19,944 bases of DNA. Source: Lachnospiraceae bacterium. GTDB lineage: Bacteria > Bacillota_A > Clostridia > Lachnospirales > Lachnospiraceae. Positions 8,271-15,584 of this stretch are shown here, in pieces. The stretch spans positions 1 through 19,944 of the forward strand of contig JAFZJK010000193.1 in assembly GCA_017553965.1 (NCBI GenBank). Reading direction: 5' to 3'. Position numbers and translations under genes: made by a program. A model generated the notes under the pieces. The model did no database searches. It saw nothing but the letters and a program-made list of their open reading frames with translations, and had not been told where the DNA came from. How positions within the stretch are numbered: position 1 is the first letter of the stretch; each line of letters begins with the position of its first letter.

Positions 8271-8275
8271 TAAAA

Positions 8276-8506
8276 TCAGTTTATAGCATTCTTGATCTGT
8301 TCAACTGCATCTCTGACCGTAACGATATTCTCAGCGTTTTCATTAGCGATTTCAATGTCGAATTCTTCCTCGATACCCATGATGATCTGGAATACATCAA
8401 GTGAATCAGCTCCGAGATCGTCAATGAATGTTGTGTCCATTGTGATCTTCTCGGGTTCAACATTAAGCACCTCAGAAATAATCTTCTGCAATTTTTCGAA
8501 TTCCAT
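8276..8506 (-). CDS. acpP: Acyl carrier protein
   Basis: ACP carries growing acyl chains on 4'-phosphopantetheine for type II fatty acid synthesis and donates them to PlsX. The 76-residue acidic protein has the canonical attachment motif GADSLD, with the modified serine at residue 35. It begins at an ATG at 8506 with a near-ideal GGAGG 6 nt upstream, which abuts the plsX stop codon 11 nt away, so translation is likely coupled. The pairing with plsX fits their shared role in phospholipid acyl supply. The hairpin just after the stop is consistent with separate, higher expression. Confidence 0.98.
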   Translation of the reverse strand: MEFEKLQKIISEVLNVEPEKITMDTTFIDDLGADSLDVFQIIMGIEEEFDIEIANENAENIVTVRDAVEQIKNAIN

Positions 8507-8517
8507 AATATCCTCCG

Positions 8518-9522
8518 TTATTCCTGTAGATTTCTCCTGATTTTATCAGGTATATTACTCTCACTGAATTTGATGCACTGCATGATGGAGTTTTTAACCT
8601 CTATCGCCTTTGCATTTCCGTGAGTTTTCATAACAAGTCCGTTAAGTCCGAGCATGGGAGCTCCGCCGTATTCATCCATGCTGAAGCCTTTAAGTGTTTT
8701 CTTAAGGGATTTCTTACTTAAAAGTGCTCCGATCTTGCTTATAGGAGTAGCTGTAAGTCCTTCCTTTATCTTTGTAACAAGTGCTCCTGCCACGCCCTCG
8801 TACATCTTAAGGATGACGTTTCCGACAAAGGCCTCGCATACTATGACATCAGCATCTCCGTAAGGTATCTGGCGGGATTCGATGCTGCCGACAAAGTTGA
8901 TGTCCGAACAGTTTTTAAGCAGCGGGAAGGTTTCCTTGACCAGTGCGTTTCCTTTTTCCTCTTCGGTACCGATATTTACTATCGCAACCTTGGGATTCTT
9001 AACACCGATCACGTTTTCCATGTAAATGGAACCCATCTTTGCAAACTGTACCAGATGCGATGCACGTGCATCTACATTGGCTCCGCAGTCTATAAGAAGT
9101 GAAACTCCTTTAAGTGTAGGTACTACGGGTGCCAAAGGAGTACGTTCAACTCCCTTGATCCTGCCGGCTATAAGCTGTGCACCTACCAGGACCGCTCCTG
9201 TACTGCCCGCGGATATAAAGCCGTCGGCCTCACCCGATTTTACAAGATTAAGACCAACTACTATGGAAGACTCCTTCTTACGTCTGATCGCCATAACAGG
9301 AGCTTCGTCATTTGTAATGATGTCATTGGCGTTGATCACTTCTATCCTTGCGGTATCATATGTATATGCCGCAAGTTCTTTTTTTACCACATCTTCTTTT
9401 CCTACCAAAAAGCACTTAAGCTTCTCGCTTGCCTGTACCGCTTCAACGGTACCTTTGACAATTTCAAAAGGGGCATTATCTCCGCCCATGGCATCTACTG
9501 CCACTTTAACTAATCCGTCCAT
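8518..9522 (-). CDS. plsX: Phosphate acyltransferase PlsX
   Basis: PlsX converts acyl-ACP and phosphate to acyl-phosphate, the donor used by PlsY in the first acylation of glycerol-3-phosphate. The 334-residue protein has the N-terminal signature DAMGGD (10-15), SAGSTGA (104-110) in the phosphate-binding region, and full family length. The ATG at 9522 is preceded by GGAG with an 8-nt gap. It is the first gene after a good sigma-A-type promoter, so the plsX-acpP-rnc-smc-ftsY unit probably starts here. The rpmF and DUF177 genes that often precede plsX in Firmicutes are missing; cheR takes their place. Confidence 0.97.
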   Translation of the reverse strand: MDGLVKVAVDAMGGDNAPFEIVKGTVEAVQASEKLKCFLVGKEDVVKKELAAYTYDTARIEVINANDIITNDEAPVMAIRRKKESSIVVGLNLVKSGEADGFISAGSTGAVLVGAQLIAGRIKGVERTPLAPVVPTLKGVSLLIDCGANVDARASHLVQFAKMGSIYMENVIGVKNPKVAIVNIGTEEEKGNALVKETFPLLKNCSDINFVGSIESRQIPYGDADVIVCEAFVGNVILKMYEGVAGALVTKIKEGLTATPISKIGALLSKKSLKKTLKGFSMDEYGGAPMLGLNGLVMKTHGNAKAIEVKNSIMQCIKFSESNIPDKIRRNLQE

Positions 9523-9548
9523 TTTTCCACTCCGTTTTTTCTAAAATA

Positions 9549-9577
9549 ACTATACCCCATTGTATATAAAAAATCAA
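9549..9577 (-). promoter_or_regulatory. plsX: Sigma-A-type promoter upstream of plsX
   Basis: On the minus strand TTGATT (9572-9577) and TATAGT (9549-9554) are separated by exactly 17 nt, just after the cheR stop. The predicted start near 9542 leaves a short leader of about 20 nt before the plsX ATG. I see no palindrome that would suggest a fatty-acid repressor site. Confidence 0.75.
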
Positions 9578-9596
9578 CACCAAAATACGCCATGAA

Positions 9597-10370
9597 TCAT
9601 TGTTTTTTATAAAAAAAAGATGAAATTAATGTAAAATTATGCTCCGCCGGATACAGTATCTGTTCGGTGTTTCCGAGGAACAGTACACCACCTTTGTTGA
9701 GCGACTTATTAAAGTTAGAATATATACGTTCTTTTGCCTCATTTGTGAAATAAATCAGCACATTTCGGCAAAGAATCAGATCACATCCGACCGGATACGG
9801 GTCCTTTAAAAGGTCATGCTCCTTAAAGGTCACACATCTTTTTATATCTTCGGAAATCGCAGCCATACCGGGGCTGCACTCCGTAAAATATTTACTTTTG
9901 TATTGATCCGGCAGACCCTTTAGACTTCTCTGTGTATATATGCCTTCCCTGGCCTTTTGGAGTATCTGCTTATCGATATCCGTAGCAAGTACCTTTATCT
10001 TATATAAAGGCAGGTATTTTGCCAAAAGCATCACCAGTGAATAAGGCTCGTCACCTGTGGAACAGGCCGCGCTCCAGACCTTTATGCCTTCGGGCTTTAA
10101 GAGCTTTGGCAATATAGCAAGGTCTAGTACATCCCACTGCTCTCCGTTTCTCCAAAACTCGGAAACATTTATGGTCATATAGCTTACAAACTCATCAAGC
10201 TTTGTTCTGTCGGACCTTAATACCGAAACATATTCCTGATAACTTTTAAGCTTGTTTCTGAGCAGTAGAGAATCCAGCCTTCTTTTCATCTGGTTTTCCT
10301 TATATGAAGAAAGGTCGATACCGGTCATTAGCTGTATCTGTTTTTTAAAATATTCGTAATCGTCAGTCAC
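9597..10370 (-). CDS. cheR: CheR-type chemoreceptor glutamate methyltransferase
   Basis: CheR transfers a methyl group from S-adenosylmethionine to glutamates of chemoreceptors, for adaptation in chemotaxis. I start at the GTG at 10370 (257 residues), which has AGAGG 7 nt upstream; an in-frame GTG at 10391 lies inside the preceding terminator's U-tract and has no such site. The N-terminal helical domain contains TINVSEFWR (66-74). The SAM-binding domain has SAACSTGDEPYS (100-111), ATDID (129-133) and CRNVLIYF (201-208). No other chemotaxis gene, receptor or flagellar gene is in the window, so this is an isolated copy. No promoter is visible between the terminator and the gene. It could serve a chemosensory array encoded elsewhere or a non-motility methylation pathway. 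Confidence 0.93.
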   Translation of the reverse strand: MTDDYEYFKKQIQLMTGIDLSSYKENQMKRRLDSLLLRNKLKSYQEYVSVLRSDRTKLDEFVSYMTINVSEFWRNGEQWDVLDLAILPKLLKPEGIKVWSAACSTGDEPYSLVMLLAKYLPLYKIKVLATDIDKQILQKAREGIYTQRSLKGLPDQYKSKYFTECSPGMAAISEDIKRCVTFKEHDLLKDPYPVGCDLILCRNVLIYFTNEAKERIYSNFNKSLNKGGVLFLGNTEQILYPAEHNFTLISSFFYKKQ

Positions 10371-10377
10371 GCTGCCA

Positions 10378-10382
10378 CCTCT
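10378..10382 (-). promoter_or_regulatory. cheR: Ribosome binding site that fixes the cheR start
   Basis: Minus-strand AGAGG lies 7 nt before GTG at 10370. It selects this codon over the upstream in-frame GTG at 10391. It sits only a few bases after the U-tract of the ispH-S1 terminator. Confidence 0.65.
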
Positions 10383-10390
10383 CTTTCGCA

Positions 10391-10433
10391 CAAAAAGAAA
10401 CAGACTTAAAGACGTCAGCCGCTTTAAGTCTGT
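10391..10433 (-). terminator. Rho-independent terminator after ispH-S1
   Basis: The minus strand forms a perfect 12-bp stem, ACAGACTTAAAG (10422-10433) with CTTTAAGTCTGT (10400-10411), and a 10-nt loop. It is followed by TTTCTTTTTG. This is the clearest intrinsic terminator in the window and ends the rimO-to-ispH-S1 run. The cheR ribosome binding site comes straight after, so cheR transcription may rely on readthrough. Confidence 0.92.
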
Positions 10434-10463
10434 CTAAAGTCAATGGTAGTAGACCGTGATCAA

Positions 10464-12440
10464 TTATTCAGCAGAAACGCTTTCCGACTCAGCAGCATCA
10501 GCAACACTATTCTCTTCCTGTGCGCCTTCAGCTTCTGTCTCCTTAGGAGGAAGAAGAGCTTTAACGCTAAGGCTGATCTTCTTCTCGTCAAGATTGAAAT
10601 CAACGATCTTAGCTGTGATCTCCTGACCTGTCTTTAATACGTCAGAAGGCTTCTCAATGTGATCTCTTGAGATCTGGGATACATGAAGAAGTGCATCAAC
10701 GCCGGGAAGGAGCTCAACGAATGCACCGAAATCGGTCATACGTGCTACCTTACCAGTTACTACGTTGCCTACTGCAAACTTCTCTTCTGCATCTGCCCAA
10801 GGATTCTGATCAGGGAACTTCATGGAAAGAGCCACCTTATTTCCCTGGATGTCCTTAATAAATGCACGAACTGTTTCGCCAACCTTGAATACCTTCTTAG
10901 GGCTCTCTACTCTGCCCCATGACATTTCTGAAATGTGAAGAAGTCCGTCAGCGCCGCCGAGATCGATGAATGCACCGAAATCGGTAATATTCTTAACTGT
11001 ACCCTCGATAACGTCACCAACCTTGATGGTATCGAAGAGTTTCTTCATAGCTTCTGCCTTTCTGGCAACAAGGAGCTGCTTACGATCACCGATGATCCTT
11101 CTCTTCTTGGGCTGGAATTCAGTAACGATAAACTCGATCTCCTGATCCTTATATTTATCGAGATTCTTTTCATAGGTATCCGATACAAGGCTTGCGGGGA
11201 TAAATACCCTTGCCTCATCATAAACCACACAGATACCTCCGCCAAGAACTTCGGTAACCTTTGCCTTAAGTACCTCTTTGTCCTCAAAAGCCTTTGCAAG
11301 CTTCTCGCTTCCGCGCTCTGCAGCCAGTCTCTTGTATGTAAGAGAAACCTGACCTTCACCATCATTAACCTTAAGTACCTTTGCCTGAATCGTGTCGCCT
11401 TCCTTCACAACGGTTCTCAGATCAAGATTAGGTGTATTGGTATATTCGCTTCTCGGAATAATGCCATCTGCTTTATATCCAATGTCAAGAGCTATTTCGT
11501 CTTCTTTGACATAAATGACTTTACCTTCGACTACCTCCCCGTTGTGTATTGTCTTCATTGATTCATCAAGCATTGCGTCAAAATTCATTTCTGACATGAT
11601 TTCCTGAACCTCCTTGATAATAGTTTTTGGGGTGGATGCCCCTGCTGTAATACCTACGCAACGGAAAGATCTAAATGAATTCAGATCCAAGTCATTACCA
11701 GTTTGAATGTGGTAAGTGTTTTTGCATTCCTTCTCCGAGATCTCAACCAACTTACGTGTATTAGAACTGTTGCTTCCTCCGATAACTATCATAGCATCAG
11801 AATTGCGAGCCAGTTCCGATGTTTCCCGCTGTCTTTTCTCGGTAGCGTTGCAAATAGAGTTAACAACATTTATATTATATATTTTTTTTTGTAAAATTTC
11901 AACTAATACTTTAAATTTTTTTAAATTAAATGTGGTCTGCGCTACAAGAACGGTTTTTTTATCCCCAAAAACCTCGTAATTACGTGCTTCTTCCTCAGAA
12001 TCGATAATAGTACATCGTCCAACGCACCACCCCGAGATACCCTGTACTTCCGGATGTGAGGCATCTCCGATCACTATCACATCGGATCCGGCTGATGACT
12101 CTTCAAATACTATCTTATGAATCCTGCCGACAAAAGGACATGTGGCATCTATGATCTTGTTATTATGACTTTCTTCAGTGCTTTTTAATGCATCAAAGGT
12201 CTTTTTGTCAACACCGTGCGAGCGGATGATTATTGTCGAATCCTTTATATCATCGGCTTCCGCAATACCATGCAGTATCTTTACGCCTTTTTCTTCGAGC
12301 TCACCGCACACTATCTCATTGTGTGTGATGGGACCGTAGGTGTATACCGGACTGCCGGTGGCTATCTGCTCATACACTGTTTTTACCGCGCATTCTATCC
12401 CGAAACAGAAGCCTGCGCTTTCGGCGACACGTACCGTCAT
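10464..12440 (-). CDS. ispH: Fusion of 4-hydroxy-3-methylbut-2-enyl diphosphate reductase (IspH) and ribosomal protein S1
   Basis: Residues 1-285 are IspH, the [4Fe-4S] enzyme making IPP and DMAPP in the last step of the MEP isoprenoid pathway. The cluster cysteines are C12, C101 and C197, with H40 and E131 (SHPEVQG) in the substrate pocket. Residues 300-627 hold four S1 RNA-binding domains (about 301-370, 388-453, 473-541 and 556-627); the last two carry the typical DFGAF segment. An acidic tail of about 25 residues follows. The 658-residue fusion is known in Clostridia and is not an assembly artefact here: the frame is continuous. The start ATG overlaps the cmk stop by 4 nt (ATGA), so it is translationally coupled and keeps the widespread cmk-rpsA order. 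A local AT-rich stretch with an A9 run lies within the IspH half. Confidence 0.96.
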   Translation of the reverse strand: MTVRVAESAGFCFGIECAVKTVYEQIATGSPVYTYGPITHNEIVCGELEEKGVKILHGIAEADDIKDSTIIIRSHGVDKKTFDALKSTEESHNNKIIDATCPFVGRIHKIVFEESSAGSDVIVIGDASHPEVQGISGWCVGRCTIIDSEEEARNYEVFGDKKTVLVAQTTFNLKKFKVLVEILQKKIYNINVVNSICNATEKRQRETSELARNSDAMIVIGGSNSSNTRKLVEISEKECKNTYHIQTGNDLDLNSFRSFRCVGITAGASTPKTIIKEVQEIMSEMNFDAMLDESMKTIHNGEVVEGKVIYVKEDEIALDIGYKADGIIPRSEYTNTPNLDLRTVVKEGDTIQAKVLKVNDGEGQVSLTYKRLAAERGSEKLAKAFEDKEVLKAKVTEVLGGGICVVYDEARVFIPASLVSDTYEKNLDKYKDQEIEFIVTEFQPKKRRIIGDRKQLLVARKAEAMKKLFDTIKVGDVIEGTVKNITDFGAFIDLGGADGLLHISEMSWGRVESPKKVFKVGETVRAFIKDIQGNKVALSMKFPDQNPWADAEEKFAVGNVVTGKVARMTDFGAFVELLPGVDALLHVSQISRDHIEKPSDVLKTGQEITAKIVDFNLDEKKISLSVKALLPPKETEAEGAQEENSVADAAESESVSAE

Positions 12441-13126
12441 ACAGACTCTTTTCCGGCCTTTGCCTTATCTACAAGTTTAAACACTGCCGCACATACCTCA
12501 TCGATAGTCATGTGTGAGGAGTCTATAACGGTTGCACCGGGTGCGCATACAAGAGGAGAGATATCACGTGTCATATCCCTGTGGTCACGCTCTTCTATCT
12601 CTTTTTTAATGTTATCCATGTCGCATTCCTGACCTGCAAGCACGTACTCGGCATATCTCCTTCTGGCTCTTTCATCTACACTTGCGGTAAGGTATATCTT
12701 TACTTCGGCATTGGGAAGTACGACGGAACCTATGTCTCTTCCGTCCATAACCACATTATCGTTTTCAGCCATGTTACGCTGAAGGTCAAGCAGGGAAGCT
12801 CTTACTGCAGGGTATGCGGAGATCTTAGAAGCTCCGGCACCTACCTCGCTGGTACGGATAAAATCGGTAACATCCCTGTCTTCAAGGAATACGTGCTGTG
12901 CACCGTCCACATATCTGATACCTACCTTGATATGTGCACAGAGTGATGATACCAGCTTTTCATCGGAAACATCCATTCCCCTATCAATGAAATAAAGTGC
13001 CATGGTCCTGTATATGGCGCCTGTATCAATATATGTATAGCCGAGCTCTCCGGCCACTCTCTTTGCTATGGTGCTTTTGCCTGCTCCTGCAGGTCCGTCT
13101 ATGGCGATACTTATCTTATCCGACAT
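12437..13126 (-). CDS. cmk: Cytidylate kinase
   Basis: Cmk phosphorylates CMP and dCMP using ATP, recycling nucleotides and supplying CTP needed, for example, for CDP-diacylglycerol. The 229-residue protein starts at the ATG at 13126 with AGGA upstream; the frame is open 25 codons further back but that stretch overlaps the flavoprotein gene and is not homologous. Visible motifs are the P-loop GPAGAGKS (11-18), the DTGAIYR segment (34-40), DGRDIGSVV (128-136) and the Arg-rich lid around 152-157. Its TGA overlaps the ATG of ispH-S1. It starts 23 nt after the flavoprotein gene. Confidence 0.97.
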   Translation of the reverse strand: MSDKISIAIDGPAGAGKSTIAKRVAGELGYTYIDTGAIYRTMALYFIDRGMDVSDEKLVSSLCAHIKVGIRYVDGAQHVFLEDRDVTDFIRTSEVGAGASKISAYPAVRASLLDLQRNMAENDNVVMDGRDIGSVVLPNAEVKIYLTASVDERARRRYAEYVLAGQECDMDNIKKEIEERDHRDMTRDISPLVCAPGATVIDSSHMTIDEVCAAVFKLVDKAKAGKESV

Positions 13127-13149
13127 GATATTTCCTATCCTTTCTTTTT

Positions 13150-14388
13150 TTACTCCATTGAAGCTAAAATCCCGGTTGCGGCTGCAACGCCCGTGGACCA
13201 CGCTATCTGAAGGTTAAAGCCTCCGGTAAACGCATCCACATCTATTACTTCTCCTGCAAAATACAGGTTTTTAACAAGCTTTGAGGCCATGGTCTTGGGG
13301 TCTATCTCACTTACCTTAACTCCGCCCTGAGTTACCACCGCTTCATTAAAGCCGCCTGCTCCCAAAACGTTAAGTTCAAATGCTTTTAACAGGTTTCTTA
13401 TCTTCTTTCTCTCGGGTGCCGTTATAGAATTAACCTTTCTTTCTCCCGAAATACCGGTCATCCTGATAAACACCGGTATCATGGATGAAGGTATAAGTGC
13501 TTTAAGGGCATTCTTTAATTCCTTATTTGAGGTCTCGGAAAACTCCCTTATAAGCCTTTCATCAAGCACATCGGGCTCCAGCGCAGGTTTCAGATCTATA
13601 AAAAGCTTTACATCCGCACCCTCTGCCAAGTCCCTTGCAAACATGGCGGATGCAGTAAGCACCAGAGGGCCGCTTACTCCGTTATGTGTAAAGAGCATCT
13701 CTCCCTGGTCGGAATACTTTTTCTTTCCGTTTAAGTAAACATCCAGTCTGATATTCTTAAGGGAAAGCCCTTCCATCTCCTGTACAAAGGTTTCTTTTGT
13801 CTTAAGTCCGACTAAGGAAGGCACACATTTTGTGACCGTATGTCCGGCTTTAAGAGCAAAATCATATCCGTCCCCGGTCGATCCGGTTGACGGATAGCTT
13901 AGCCCGCCGGTAGCTATAATACATGCATCGGCATATATTTCCCGTCCGTCGGCAGTTCTAACCGCTTTAAAGCAGCCCTGCTCCGTCACTATATCCGTTA
14001 CGGCGCAGTTAAGTTCTATCTTAACTCCTGCTTTTCTTGCGGCTTTTTCAAGCACTTTGGTCACATCCGACGCGTGATCTGATACAGGGAATACCCTGTT
14101 TCCTCTTTCCGTTTTGGTCTCCAGCCCAAGCTCATTAAACAGCGCTACCGTGGAATACGGATCGAATCTTGAGATCGCACTGTATAAGAATTTCTGATTG
14201 GAAACGACGTTTTTCAAAAAGGTACGGGAATCACAATAATTTGCCAGATTGCATCTGCCTTTTCCCGTGATATATATCTTTTTTCCGAGTTTTTCGTTTT
14301 TTTCAAGCAGGAGTACCTCACACTTTTCAGCAGCAGTGTAAGCTGCCATCAAGCCGGCCGCTCCGCCTCCTATAACAATGATCTTCAC
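13150..14388 (-). CDS. HI0933/BaiN-type NAD(P)/FAD-dependent oxidoreductase
   Basis: The 412-residue flavoprotein begins with the FAD-binding Rossmann motif GGGAAG (7-12) after a beta strand. It carries GKGRCN (43-48) and ends with YFAGEVIDV (376-384) and a GGFNLQIAWSTG segment, all features of the HI0933 family. Most members have no proven substrate; a gut clostridial homologue, BaiN, has been linked to bile acid reduction, but that cannot be assigned here because this type is widespread and no bai genes are near. The start is a GTG at 14388 that overlaps the upstream TGA by 4 nt (GTGA), so translation is probably coupled to the GerMN-domain gene. Confidence 0.9.
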   Translation of the reverse strand: MKIIVIGGGAAGLMAAYTAAEKCEVLLLEKNEKLGKKIYITGKGRCNLANYCDSRTFLKNVVSNQKFLYSAISRFDPYSTVALFNELGLETKTERGNRVFPVSDHASDVTKVLEKAARKAGVKIELNCAVTDIVTEQGCFKAVRTADGREIYADACIIATGGLSYPSTGSTGDGYDFALKAGHTVTKCVPSLVGLKTKETFVQEMEGLSLKNIRLDVYLNGKKKYSDQGEMLFTHNGVSGPLVLTASAMFARDLAEGADVKLFIDLKPALEPDVLDERLIREFSETSNKELKNALKALIPSSMIPVFIRMTGISGERKVNSITAPERKKIRNLLKAFELNVLGAGGFNEAVVTQGGVKVSEIDPKTMASKLVKNLYFAGEVIDVDAFTGGFNLQIAWSTGVAAATGILASME

Positions 14389-14960
14389 TTCTTTAAATAT
14401 ACCTTTCCGCCCGGAAGGCTTATCGAACCCGTGGAATAATCCATCCCGGATATGGCAAAGGTTACAGCATCCACATCTTCGCAGTTATCGATTATACTCA
14501 TGGCATACGCATCAAGTATAAGCTTTTCCAGCTCCGGATCGGATTTCGCAATGCTGCGTATATCTTCACTAAAATCTATTTTGCACAGCTTATCGCTAAC
14601 CGTTATATTTCTGATATCTATGTTTATCTCTTCGTCTTCCAGAGCAGTCGTAACATACTCGGATATCATCTTCGGAGTAACGGTAACGTTATTTCCGACC
14701 GCTTCTTCCGCCGTCTGTATGGACATGTCCGAAAGCTTGATCGCATAATACTTTATGCTTGTCAGGAGCAACGGATTATCTGTACCTGACGACGGGACTA
14801 CTATCAGTCTCTGGGTCGGCACAGCGATGTTCCCCATGTTCGAAGGATCGTTAAGATCATCCTCTTTTTCCTTTTCGGACAACAGCATATATATACATAG
14901 AATTACCAGAAGGATTATCACTACTATACAAGCAGCAAGTCTGATGTCTTTTTTCAACAT
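14385..14960 (-). CDS. Membrane-anchored GerMN-domain protein
   Basis: The 191-residue protein has a basic N-terminus, one hydrophobic segment (about 8-27) and an extracytoplasmic region. Residues about 95-182 fit the GerMN (sporulation/germination) domain: VTPKMISEYV, then KIDFSEDI, then a helix and a final SGMDYSTGSISL strand pair. In B. subtilis GerM this domain is used during sporulation and germination; many clostridial copies are of unknown role. C11 and C22 lie within the hydrophobic segment and do not form a convincing lipobox, so I read it as a signal anchor. The ATG at 14960 is behind GGGAGG with short spacing. Its TGA overlaps the next gene's GTG. Confidence 0.75.
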   Translation of the reverse strand: MLKKDIRLAACIVVIILLVILCIYMLLSEKEKEDDLNDPSNMGNIAVPTQRLIVVPSSGTDNPLLLTSIKYYAIKLSDMSIQTAEEAVGNNVTVTPKMISEYVTTALEDEEINIDIRNITVSDKLCKIDFSEDIRSIAKSDPELEKLILDAYAMSIIDNCEDVDAVTFAISGMDYSTGSISLPGGKVYLKK

Positions 14961-15002
14961 ACCCTCCCAGGAAGTGCCCGACCTATCCGCATAAGCGTTA
15001 CG

Positions 15003-15584
15003 TCATTTAAAGGTTATCTTTAAAGCTTTCCAGTTTTTAACCAGATAATCGATAAGAGAAAGGAGCGTAAGAGCGGTTGCAAGATACATAAGTACAAGAC
15101 CGGCTACGCCGAACCATTCCATTCCGTTATCAAGGAAAACCGGAAGAATTATATAATCAAGACACATAAACAGCTGTACAACGGTCTTTATCTTGCCCCA
15201 GATACCTGCGGCGATAATGATACCTTTGTCTGCTGCGAGCTGTCTGATACCGCTTATGATGAATTCTCTTGACATGATGATGATAGCACACCAAGTAGGG
15301 AAGCTGTATACTCCGAGGTCGCCTCTGAGCTTTACAAAGCATACCAGCGTGATGCAGACAAGAAGCTTGTCCGCAAGAGGATCCATAAGCTTTCCGAAAT
15401 CGGTTACCATGTTGTTTTTTCTTGCAAGATATCCGTCTAAGAAATCAGACAGTGAAGCAACGGCAAATATAACCAGTGCTATAATGTCGGAAGCTGTCTC
15501 GTTAGGTATCCTGCATAAGAAAAACACGATAAATACAGGTATCAGAAAAACCCTGAATAATGTGATCTTATTAGGTGCATTCAT
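15003..15584 (-). CDS. pgsA: CDP-diacylglycerol-glycerol-3-phosphate 3-phosphatidyltransferase
   Basis: PgsA makes phosphatidylglycerol phosphate, the first committed step to phosphatidylglycerol and cardiolipin. The 193-residue integral membrane protein has the CDP-alcohol phosphotransferase motif DGxxARx8GxxxDxxxD complete: D50, G51, A54, R55, G64, D68, D72. Several hydrophobic helices follow. The ATG at 15584 overlaps the rimO stop by 4 nt and has an ideal AGGAGG upstream. The rimO-pgsA pairing is common in Firmicutes. Annotation as PgsA rather than another CDP-alcohol transferase rests on length and this neighbourhood. Confidence 0.94.
   Translation of the reverse strand: MNAPNKITLFRVFLIPVFIVFFLCRIPNETASDIIALVIFAVASLSDFLDGYLARKNNMVTDFGKLMDPLADKLLVCITLVCFVKLRGDLGVYSFPTWCAIIIMSREFIISGIRQLAADKGIIIAAGIWGKIKTVVQLFMCLDYIILPVFLDNGMEWFGVAGLVLMYLATALTLLSLIDYLVKNWKALKITFK

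Noticed and set aside
13127..13201. N-terminal extension of cmk by 25 codons
   Set aside because: The extension lies inside the flavoprotein gene in another frame and is not like any cytidylate kinase. The ATG at 13126 has its own ribosome binding site and gives the standard N-terminus.
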